Shown here: piece after piece, positions 1 to 5,883 of the stretch | How positions within the stretch are numbered: the stretch's first letter is position 1 | Layout: each line of letters begins with the position of its first letter | Origin: Actinomycetota bacterium | GTDB lineage: Bacteria; Actinomycetota; Actinomycetes; Nanopelagicales; Nanopelagicaceae | Reading direction: 5' to 3' | Length of the DNA: 6,329 bases | Assembly (NCBI GenBank): GCA_009700155.1 | Contig: WLMP01000051.1 | Coordinates: forward strand, 1 to 6,329 | The notes under the pieces: generated by a model | The model's input: only the letters and a program-made list of their open reading frames with translations | Database searches by the model: none | What the model was told of the DNA's origin: nothing | Position numbers and translations under genes: made by a program

Positions 1-1008
1 AACACCATGACGCTTAATAGCATCAAAACGAGCTGTATTAATAGCAATTATCTTTTTATTACCAAATAAGGTCCAAGAGCCAGTAGTAAAATCTTGTAAT
101 CGAGTTCCAATTGCAATGATTAAATCAGATTCATCTACTAATTGATTAACTGGATCAGATCCAGTTACACCCAGTGGTCCAACCAAAGCCGTATCATTCC
201 AAACTAGTGAACTTTTACCAGCCATAGTTTCAACTACCGGAATTGAAAACGCACTAGCAAACTCAGATAACTCTTTCTCAGCTAGTGAGTAATGAATACC
301 ACCACCAGCAACAATTATTGGCTTCTTCGCTCTTGCAATTAAAGTAGCTGCCATCGCTAACTCGGATGAGTCAGCTCTTGGTCTTGGAATCTTTACAATT
401 TTCTCTTCAAAAAATTCATCAGGAAAATCAAAACTTTCTGCCTGGATATCTTGGGGAAGTGCGATACATACTGGCCCACATGTAGCAGGATCTAACATCG
501 TTGAAAGAGCCTGAGGCAAGCTAGTAAGAATTTGGGATGGGCTTGTTATGCGATCCCAATATCTAACTACGGGGCGAAATGCATCATTAACAGTAATCGA
601 AGGTTGATCAAAGTGTTCTACCTGTTGTAGAACTGGATCTGGATTCCTAGATTGAAAAGCATCACCAACTAAAATCAACAGCGGTAATCTATTTGCCATT
701 GCCACTGCCGCAGCAGTTATTACATTAGTTGCACCTGGCCCAATAGATGTAGTGACAATTCCAACTTGTTGTCTGCGCATAGCTTTTGCGTAAGCAACTG
801 CAGCTAATGCCATACCTTCCTCAGTTTGACCACGGTATGTAGTCATATTCTTACTCTCATTGCTAAGTGCTTGACCAATACTTAATGCATTGCCATGGCC
901 AAAGATTGCAAAGGTAGCTGGAAAATAAGGCACAACTTGATCATCTATCAAAACTTTTTGGGCAATACTCCATTTAATTATTGCATCTGCAGTTGTCATG
1001 ATTGTCAT
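1..1008 (-). CDS. iolD: 3D-(3,5/4)-trihydroxycyclohexane-1,2-dione hydrolase IolD, N-terminal part
   Basis: This thiamine-diphosphate (TPP) enzyme hydrolyses the cyclic dione of inositol breakdown to 5-deoxy-D-glucuronate in the cytoplasm. The frame stays open for 336 codons and leaves the left edge, so a little over half of a protein of usual length (about 620-650 residues) is present. The N-terminal TPP domain shows FGHGN (36-40), the glutamate region TEEGMALAA (62-70, catalytic Glu probably 63), TSIGPGATN (87-95), and the IolD-type stretch GDAFQSRNPDPVLQQVEHF (115-133) followed by NDAFRPVVRYWDRI (141-154). The central domain starts near 215, with VAGGGIHYS (233-241). The C-terminal pyrophosphate-binding domain is outside the window. 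It is the third inositol gene after iolC and iolB. The start is uncertain: ATG 1008 is chosen because GGTG lies six bases upstream; ATG 999, GTG 1017 and TTG 1020 are in the same frame. Other TPP enzymes such as acetolactate synthase are unlikely given the IolD-type blocks and the neighbours. Confidence 0.93.
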   Translation of the reverse strand, partial: MTIMTTADAIIKWSIAQKVLIDDQVVPYFPATFAIFGHGNALSIGQALSNESKNMTTYRGQTEEGMALAAVAYAKAMRRQQVGIVTTSIGPGATNVITAAAVAMANRLPLLILVGDAFQSRNPDPVLQQVEHFDQPSITVNDAFRPVVRYWDRITSPSQILTSLPQALSTMLDPATCGPVCIALPQDIQAESFDFPDEFFEEKIVKIPRPRADSSELAMAATLIARAKKPIIVAGGGIHYSLAEKELSEFASAFSIPVVETMAGKSSLVWNDTALVGPLGVTGSDPVNQLVDESDLIIAIGTRLQDFTTGSWTLFGNKKIIAINTARFDAIKRHGV

Positions 1009-1027
1009 GATAGGCACCAAGTCATCT

Positions 1028-1897
1028 CTACTCGCTTTTCCATGGCAATCTTGGATCTACCATTTGGTCTTTCCAACTTTCCCGCAGCCAAGCATGCTCG
1101 GGATCATCACAAAAATCCATACTCCGTTTTGAATTCGGACCAGCTAATACATTCAAGTAGTACATCGGATACCCTGGCATTGCTACGCAAGGGCCATGAA
1201 ACCCCCTTGGAACAAGATAAATATCGCCATCACGCACAGTAACTGTGTCATTAAATGGTTGTGGATCTTCAGCAGCAGTATAAGTTCTATGAAAACCAAA
1301 GCCCTCAGGGTGGCCATGTCTTGATCGCTCTTTACCAATTCTAAAGTAATAGATCTCTTCATTATTAACTGGTGAACCTGCAATGTTGTCATGTCTGTGT
1401 GGTGGGAATGAAGACCAATTTCCATCTGGTGTTATTAACTCTACCGCCATTAATCGATCTGCCTGATCAAATACATCTGGGTGCATAAAAGGCCTAACTT
1501 GCCTTGAAGCATCTGCTGCGCCACGTAATTCATATAGATCACTTTTTGCAACATACTTGGTTTTGAATCTAGATTCTGCAACTGATGTAGCAAGTGCTAA
1601 TTCACACTTTGTATCAGCTAAAACTGTAACGTTGCTATTTGGCGCAAGGTATAACCAATCTGTTGCATCGGCAAAAACTCCAGATCTACCATTAAGTTTG
1701 TATTTGACTCCATCAACTAATACATTAATTTGCTCACCAATAAGTGGAATTAGAGCAGCCTCGCTATTAAGTAATAAGTTTGAGTCTATTTTGTACTCTT
1801 TAACATCAATATTTAAAATTGCTAGCCCGCTATAACTCCAACCTGCTTTCTTTGGCGTTATTACTTGTGGTTGAGTACTAACTGGATAGAATCTCAA
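1028..1897 (-). CDS. iolB: 5-deoxy-glucuronate isomerase IolB
   Basis: It isomerises 5-deoxy-D-glucuronate, the product of IolD, to 2-deoxy-5-keto-D-gluconate, the substrate of IolC. The 289 residues form the expected two-cupin protein of full family length. The N-terminal TPKKAGWSYSGLAIL (14-28) corresponds to the family's TPxxAGWxYxG. The metal-binding cupin is in the second half: FPPHRHD (164-170, His167 and His169), EEIYYFRI (180-187, Glu181) and PRGFHGPC (230-237, His234). FHRTYTAAED (202-211) and YPMYYLNVLAGP (243-254) are also typical of the family. The start is TTG. It overlaps the iolC stop as TTGA, an in-frame TAA lies directly before it, and no ATG or GTG occurs in the first 20 codons, so this start is nearly forced. 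An AGGGG nine bases upstream supports it. The gene ends 19 bases before the chosen iolD start. Function is assigned from motifs plus adjacency to iolC and iolD. Confidence 0.95.
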   Translation of the reverse strand: MRFYPVSTQPQVITPKKAGWSYSGLAILNIDVKEYKIDSNLLLNSEAALIPLIGEQINVLVDGVKYKLNGRSGVFADATDWLYLAPNSNVTVLADTKCELALATSVAESRFKTKYVAKSDLYELRGAADASRQVRPFMHPDVFDQADRLMAVELITPDGNWSSFPPHRHDNIAGSPVNNEEIYYFRIGKERSRHGHPEGFGFHRTYTAAEDPQPFNDTVTVRDGDIYLVPRGFHGPCVAMPGYPMYYLNVLAGPNSKRSMDFCDDPEHAWLRESWKDQMVDPRLPWKSE

Positions 1898-2826
1898 TTA
1901 AGTAAGCCCCTAACCTGTTCCTCAGTTGGCATAGCGTCGCTACACATTAACTGACTGGCAACATAAGCACCAGCGGCATTTGCAAAAGCTACACTTTCAT
2001 TTGGCGACCAGCCAGATAAGATGCCATGTACAACAGCTGCACCAAAAGCATCACCGGCGCCTAGCCCACATCTAGTTGTGACCCTAATACCAGCAATCTC
2101 GGTAACTGAATTCTCATCGGCGACCAAAACTCCATTTGGTCCACCTTTGACAATAGCTAAACGCACACCGGATTTTAAAAGTGCTTTAGCGTAATCAACC
2201 GCACTTAAATTAGCAGCTAACTTGGTTGCTACAGCGCACTCTTGTAAATTTCCAATTGCAACAGTTGCATATTTTAATGCAGCTGATATTTTTTCACTGG
2301 CCGTATCTTGGTTAGGCCAAAAAGATGGTCGATAATCTAGGTCAAATATAACTTCTTTGTTTTCTCTGCTTTTGAGCAAAGAATCTACAGTTGAGGCAAG
2401 TGGTTGCGCAGCTAAAGTTGAACCAGTAAACCAAAATATCTTGGCATCATCTACTGCTTGTTTTAATTTATCAGTTAACTCAATTTGCACATCCGGAGCT
2501 TGTGGCTGGCGGTAAAAAACAAACTCTGGATTATCAGGATCTTTGACTCCAGCTACAACTATTGGAGTTACACCTTCTACAACAGAAACAAACTCAGTTG
2601 AAACATTAAATTTCTTTAATTCATTAATCGCATATTTTCCTAATTCATCTTTACCTACGCCAGTTACTACCGCGCTTTTATGGCCATATCTAGCCACACC
2701 AATTGCTACATTAGTTGGACTACCGCCAACAGCTTTTCTAAATGTTTGTGGATCTGATAACCCTTTACCAATTTCTTGACCATATAAATCAACGCTAATT
2801 CGACCAATTGTGACTAGATCAAGCAT
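1894..2826 (-). CDS. iolC: 5-dehydro-2-deoxygluconokinase IolC (PfkB family)
   Basis: This ribokinase/PfkB-family sugar kinase phosphorylates 2-deoxy-5-keto-D-gluconate with ATP to the 6-phosphate, which the IolJ aldolase would then cleave. The 310-residue protein is a complete single-domain kinase without the extra C-terminal aldolase-like domain found in some IolC proteins. Visible motifs are VTIGRISVDLYG (5-16), the PfkB substrate-side glycines GGSPTNVAIG (34-43), FDLDYRPSFW (161-170), which is characteristic of IolC rather than ribokinase or fructokinase, VKGGPNGV (226-233), and the ATP-binding/catalytic signature GLGAGDAFGAAV (254-265) with Asp259 as the expected base. The ATG follows hisI by 26 bases, with only a weak AAGG about 12 bases upstream. 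Its TGA overlaps the iolB start, which suggests translational coupling. Codon use looks like that of the neighbouring his genes. The substrate is inferred from the family motif and from iolB and iolD next door. Confidence 0.94.
   Translation of the reverse strand: MLDLVTIGRISVDLYGQEIGKGLSDPQTFRKAVGGSPTNVAIGVARYGHKSAVVTGVGKDELGKYAINELKKFNVSTEFVSVVEGVTPIVVAGVKDPDNPEFVFYRQPQAPDVQIELTDKLKQAVDDAKIFWFTGSTLAAQPLASTVDSLLKSRENKEVIFDLDYRPSFWPNQDTASEKISAALKYATVAIGNLQECAVATKLAANLSAVDYAKALLKSGVRLAIVKGGPNGVLVADENSVTEIAGIRVTTRCGLGAGDAFGAAVVHGILSGWSPNESVAFANAAGAYVASQLMCSDAMPTEEQVRGLLN
1907..1911 (-). promoter_or_regulatory. ribosome binding site supporting the iolB TTG start
   Basis: AGGGG on the minus strand lies inside the last codons of iolC, nine bases before TTG 1897. 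It supports the unusual TTG start, since an in-frame TAA immediately precedes that codon and excludes any upstream start. Confidence 0.6.
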
Positions 2827-2852
2827 GGATCAATACTACCTTGATAAGTAAT

Positions 2853-3188
2853 CTAGGAAATCGTCCGATAAAAGCAACTTTTATTCCCGGTATGGCAAGC
2901 AGCACCTTGTTGCTCAACTTTTAGCAAAATTGAATCCCCATCGCAATCTATAGAAATAGAGTGAATAATTTGCGAGTTTCCAGAGGTCAAACCCTTTTCC
3001 CATAATTCATTTCTAGATCGACTCCAGTATGTAGCCTTACCAGTTGCAACTGAAATAGCTAGCGATTGAGTATTCATATAAGCAAGCATTAATACTTCAT
3101 TACTATCTTTATCTTGCACAACTACTGGAATTAAAGTGTTTGGATCTTTAAGTAAAGCCAAAATCTCAGGTGAGAGTTGCTCATTCAT
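2853..3188 (-). CDS. hisI: phosphoribosyl-AMP cyclohydrolase HisI
   Basis: It hydrolyses the adenine ring of phosphoribosyl-AMP to give ProFAR, the third step of histidine synthesis and the source of the HisA substrate. The 111 residues are a complete stand-alone cyclohydrolase with no HisE pyrophosphohydrolase domain attached, as usual in actinobacteria. Motifs are VLMLAYMN (32-39), [18 protein letters not shown] (54-71), the metal site DCDGD (81-85, Asp81, Asp83, Asp85) and [13 protein letters not shown] (96-108). Cys82, Cys98 and Cys105 have the 16- and 7-residue spacing expected for the zinc ligands, which in this family are shared across the dimer. The gene starts 14 bases after hisF. 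GGAG overlaps the end of hisF, about 11 bases before the ATG. It is the last his gene here and is followed after 26 bases by iolC. Confidence 0.97.
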   Translation of the reverse strand: MNEQLSPEILALLKDPNTLIPVVVQDKDSNEVLMLAYMNTQSLAISVATGKATYWSRSRNELWEKGLTSGNSQIIHSISIDCDGDSILLKVEQQGAACHTGNKSCFYRTIS

Positions 3189-3192
3189 TAGA

Positions 3193-3222
3193 GTTTAGAC
3201 TCCTAACTGTTTGACTCTAAAC
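3193..3222 (-). repeat. 7-bp inverted repeat at the hisF-hisI junction
   Basis: The arms GTTTAGA (3193-3199) and TCTAAAC (3216-3222) are perfect complements separated by 16 bases. In the transcript the right-hand arm comes from the last codons of hisF, the loop contains the hisF stop and the GGAG of hisI, and the left-hand arm lies just before the hisI ATG. A hairpin here would place the hisI ribosome binding site in the loop. There is no U-tract and the stem is AT-rich, so it is not a terminator. Any role is inference; it could be chance in AT-rich DNA. Confidence 0.35.
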
Positions 3223-3976
3223 GCATAGGGTAGCCCCTATTGGAAAGAAAATTCTTAACATCAATTATTTTAAAGGTGCCAAAGTGGAAAACACTCGCTG
3301 CTAATAAAGCATTAGCACCTGCAACCAGTGCTGCTTCAAAATCTTCAAGCTTTCCAGCACCGCCACTTGCAATTAGTGGCACTGAAGTAACTGATCTGAC
3401 CGCCTTGATCATTTGAAGATCAAAACCAGATTTTGTTCCATCTGCATCCATGGAGTTGAGCAATATTTCACCAATACCAAGTTGGCTTGCCTGTTTAATC
3501 CATGTAATTGCATCTAGGCCGGCAGAAACTTTGCCACCATGGGTAGTTACTTCAAATCCGGATTCAGTGGCAGCTCTTCTGGCATCAACCGAAAGTACCA
3601 AAACCTGTTGGCCAAATCTTTGAGCAATCTCTGAAATTAACTCTGGGCGATTTAGTGCTGCAGTATTTATTGAAATCTTATCTGCACCAGCCCTAAGTAA
3701 TTTATCAACATCTTCTACTGATCTTACGCCACCACCAACAGTTAATGGAATAAACACCTGTTCAGCAGTCTTTCTAACAACATCTAAGGTAGTTGGTGCA
3801 TTATTGGCAGAGGCTGAGATATCTAAGAAAGTAATCTCATCTGCACCCTCTGCGCTGTATAAACTTGCCATCTCAACAGGATCACCAGCATCAGCTAAAT
3901 TCTTAAAATTAACCCCTTTAACTACACGGCCAGCATCTACATCTAGACATGGGATGATTCGAACACAAAGAGTCAT
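3203..3976 (-). CDS. hisF: imidazole glycerol phosphate synthase cyclase subunit HisF
   Basis: This (beta/alpha)8-barrel is the cyclase half of imidazole glycerol phosphate synthase. It uses ammonia channelled from the HisH glutaminase to convert PRFAR to imidazole glycerol phosphate and AICAR. The 257-residue length is normal. Catalytic aspartates are visible as Asp12 in [16 protein letters not shown] (6-21) and Asp131 in LVLSVDARR (126-134). Other family blocks are GDPVEMA (31-37), [10 protein letters not shown] (77-86), [11 protein letters not shown] (98-108), [10 protein letters not shown] (172-181) and [13 protein letters not shown] (201-213); the glycine-rich strand ends bind the two substrate phosphates. 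The ATG overlaps the hisA stop as ATGA, which favours translational coupling. Its partner hisH lies just upstream of hisA. Many actinobacteria carry an impA-like phosphatase gene between hisA and hisF; there is no room for one here. Confidence 0.98.
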   Translation of the reverse strand: MTLCVRIIPCLDVDAGRVVKGVNFKNLADAGDPVEMASLYSAEGADEITFLDISASANNAPTTLDVVRKTAEQVFIPLTVGGGVRSVEDVDKLLRAGADKISINTAALNRPELISEIAQRFGQQVLVLSVDARRAATESGFEVTTHGGKVSAGLDAITWIKQASQLGIGEILLNSMDADGTKSGFDLQMIKAVRSVTSVPLIASGGAGKLEDFEAALVAGANALLAASVFHFGTFKIIDVKNFLSNRGYPMRLESNS

Positions 3977-4698
3977 GGTTTAACTACCGCTAAAGCTTCT
4001 TCAACTGTGAAGGCACCTTCATAAAGTGCTTTACCAACTATTGCACCTTTAATACCAATATCTTGCATTGATATTAACCTCTTTAAGTCTGCTAATGATG
4101 AAACTCCACCGCTAGCAATAACTGGAACCTGACTAAATTTACAAACCTTTTCAAGTAGCTCAAAGTTTGGACCTTGCAAAGTGCCATCCTTACTAATATC
4201 GGTGACAATAAACATCGCACAGCCATCAGCGGCTAGGCGAGTGATTGCCTCATATAGATTTCCACCCTCTCTAACCCAGCCTCTAGCAGCTAATGTTTCA
4301 CCTCTAACATCAAGACTTACCGCAATTTTTTCGCCATACTTTTTAATTACCTTACTGCTCCAGCTGGGATCTTCAAGTGCTGCAGTTCCTAGAATTACTC
4401 GATCACAGTTAGTAGCCAGTGCTTTAGCTAAAGATTCATCTGTGCGTATTCCACCTGATAACTCAACCCTAATATTAAGTGAGTTAATTACCTCTAAAAC
4501 AATCTCTGAGTTACTACCAACACCAAATGCTGCATCTAGATCTACTAGGTGTAACCAATCTGCACCAGAGTTTTGGAAATCTAATGCACATTCAACTGGG
4601 GATCCATAAACTGTTTTATCACTTATTTCACCCTGCTTTAATCTAACCGCTTTACCTTGCTTGATATCTACAGCAGGTAGTAACTCAAATTTACTCAT
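3973..4698 (-). CDS. hisA: ProFAR isomerase HisA, probably bifunctional PriA type (HisA/TrpF)
   Basis: This (beta/alpha)8-barrel isomerase converts ProFAR to PRFAR for histidine. In most actinobacteria the same protein (PriA) also isomerises phosphoribosyl anthranilate for tryptophan. The 241 residues carry [15 protein letters not shown] (6-20) with Asp11 as general base and Arg19, [11 protein letters not shown] (49-59), [19 protein letters not shown] (78-96) with Ser81, Asp130, [11 protein letters not shown] (163-173) with Asp171 as general acid, and VIASGGVSS (193-201). Remembered from Mycobacterium tuberculosis PriA, Arg19, Ser81, Asp130, Arg143, Trp145 and Asp175 are active-site residues; Arg139-Gly-Trp141 and Asp171 match the last three in context. 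The resemblance to PriA is strong along the whole length, and the bifunctional assignment is inference because trpF elsewhere cannot be excluded. ATGA overlaps occur at both ends, with hisH and hisF. Confidence 0.96.
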   Translation of the reverse strand: MSKFELLPAVDIKQGKAVRLKQGEISDKTVYGSPVECALDFQNSGADWLHLVDLDAAFGVGSNSEIVLEVINSLNIRVELSGGIRTDESLAKALATNCDRVILGTAALEDPSWSSKVIKKYGEKIAVSLDVRGETLAARGWVREGGNLYEAITRLAADGCAMFIVTDISKDGTLQGPNFELLEKVCKFSQVPVIASGGVSSLADLKRLISMQDIGIKGAIVGKALYEGAFTVEEALAVVKP

Positions 4699-5297
4699 AA
4701 TGAATCAACCCAATTACTTATCAATTTTAAGCCAGCTTTGCCAGATTTTTCTGGGTGAAATTGGGTAGCAACAATCGGTCCATCCTCAACAGCTGCTAGA
4801 AATTTCTGACCATAATCACACCAACTACTTACTTGGCCGGCTGGCTCAATTACTGCATAGGAGTGAACGAAGTAAAACTTTTCTTGGTTTAATCCGTTAA
4901 ATAGTTTTGAACCCTGACCTGCTTGCACTGTATTCCATCCCATATGGGGAAGTATTGGATTAGATAATCTGACAACTTTATTAGGCCAAACACCTAAGCC
5001 TGACTCAGGCTTTTGCTCTGAAGACTCTTGGCTTTCTGAGAATAAAACTTGTAAGCCAACACAGATTCCAAATATTGGTAATTGATTAGAAACCCTATGA
5101 GCGATTATCTCTTTTGCTTGAACTTTATTTAATGAAGCCATGCAGGCAGAAAAAGCACCAACTCCAGGAATTACTAATGCCTGGGCACTTTTTGCTACCT
5201 CAACTTCACTTGTGACAACTACATTTTTTCCAGTATTTTGAAAAGCCTTTAACGCCGAACGTAAATTTCCAGAGCCATAATCTAAAATTGCGATCAA
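4695..5297 (-). CDS. hisH: imidazole glycerol phosphate synthase glutaminase subunit HisH
   Basis: It is a class I (triad) glutamine amidotransferase that releases ammonia from glutamine and passes it to HisF. The 200-residue length is normal. It begins IAILDYGSGNLRS (2-14), a conserved HisH N-terminus. PGVGAF (44-49) is the oxyanion strand, Cys79 in FGICVGLQVLF (76-86) is the nucleophile, HMGWN (118-122) and FYFVHSY (141-147) are family blocks, and QFHPEKSG (179-186) supplies His181 and Glu183 of the triad. The start codon is TTG, one base after the hisB stop. No ATG or GTG codes for anything before the conserved IAILDYGSGN, and AAGGT lies ten bases upstream, so TTG is well supported. The stop overlaps the hisA start as ATGA. 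HisH is inactive as a free glutaminase in this family and acts in complex with HisF. Confidence 0.97.
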   Translation of the reverse strand: MIAILDYGSGNLRSALKAFQNTGKNVVVTSEVEVAKSAQALVIPGVGAFSACMASLNKVQAKEIIAHRVSNQLPIFGICVGLQVLFSESQESSEQKPESGLGVWPNKVVRLSNPILPHMGWNTVQAGQGSKLFNGLNQEKFYFVHSYAVIEPAGQVSSWCDYGQKFLAAVEDGPIVATQFHPEKSGKAGLKLISNWVDSL

Positions 5298-5298
5298 A

Positions 5299-5883
5299 TT
5301 ACAGCGTACCTTTAGTTGAAGGAATTCCCTTTACTTGTTTATCTAGTGAGACTGCATCCTTTAACGCACGAGCCACTGCTTTGAATTGTGCCTCTAAAAC
5401 ATGGTGCGCATTTGATCCCTCTAATACTCGAACATGAAGTGCAATTTGAGCTTGGGCAACAATTGACTCCCAAATGTGCTTTCCTAAAGTTGTGTCAAAG
5501 GTGCCAATTAATTCCACGATTTGTGGCTGATGGTGAACAAGATATGGCCTGCCAGATAGATCTACTGCAACTTGAACTAAAACTTCATCTAATGGAACTA
5601 GGGCATCACCAAATCTTCTAATACCAGCTTTGTCACCGAGTGCCTCTTTTATTGCTTGACCAAGTGCTAGCGAAGTATCTTCGACACTGTGGTGAGAATC
5701 CACAGAAATATCACCGACTGTTTTAACTGTGATATCAAATCCTGAGTGCTTACCAAGTTGCTCAAGCATATGATCAAAAAAAGGCTCACCAGTACTAATT
5801 GAGGTTGTGCCAGTTCCATCAATATTTAACTCAACTAAAACTTCAGATTCCTTAGTTTTTCTTTCAACTCTAGCTGTTCTCAC
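5299..5883 (-). CDS. hisB: imidazoleglycerol-phosphate dehydratase HisB (monofunctional)
   Basis: It dehydrates imidazole glycerol phosphate to imidazole acetol phosphate, which HisC then transaminates. The 194 residues form only the dehydratase; the histidinol-phosphatase domain fused to HisB in E. coli is absent. The internally duplicated fold shows two metal-binding His-His-x-x-Glu motifs: DSHHSVEDT (62-70, His64, His65, Glu68) and GSNAHHVLEAQFK (156-168, His160, His161, Glu164), the latter matching the classical second family signature. GEPFFDHMLEQLGKHSG (32-48) and LDLDE-like PLDE (97-100) also fit. The start is GTG, overlapping the hisC stop as GTGA, with GGGG seven bases upstream. The first internal Met is residue 37, inside the conserved core, so an ATG start is excluded. 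It ends one base before the hisH start codon. Confidence 0.98.
   Translation of the reverse strand: MRTARVERKTKESEVLVELNIDGTGTTSISTGEPFFDHMLEQLGKHSGFDITVKTVGDISVDSHHSVEDTSLALGQAIKEALGDKAGIRRFGDALVPLDEVLVQVAVDLSGRPYLVHHQPQIVELIGTFDTTLGKHIWESIVAQAQIALHVRVLEGSNAHHVLEAQFKAVARALKDAVSLDKQVKGIPSTKGTL
5308..5312 (-). promoter_or_regulatory. ribosome binding site for the hisH TTG start
   Basis: AAGGT on the minus strand lies within the last codons of hisB, ten bases before TTG 5297. It is a modest match but supports the only start codon compatible with the conserved HisH N-terminus. Confidence 0.45.

Noticed and set aside
895..1242. Plus-strand open frame of 115 codons across the iolD-iolB junction
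   Set aside because: It is antisense to two well-supported genes, has no recognisable domain, and its composition follows from the opposite strand.
1183..1425. Second minus-strand frame of 80 codons inside iolB
   Set aside because: It is a shifted frame within the metal-binding half of iolB, where the iolB frame carries all the conserved residues; no frameshift is needed to explain iolB.
2829..2845. Small inverted repeat ATCAA/TTGAT with a 7-base loop between hisI and iolC, considered as a terminator
   Set aside because: The stem is only five AT-rich pairs and no U-tract follows, so it is too weak for a terminator; it may be chance.
4181..4609. Plus-strand open frame of 142 codons inside hisA
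   Set aside because: It lies wholly antisense to a conserved hisA; the translation is Ser/Pro/Leu-rich low-information sequence typical of a shadow frame.
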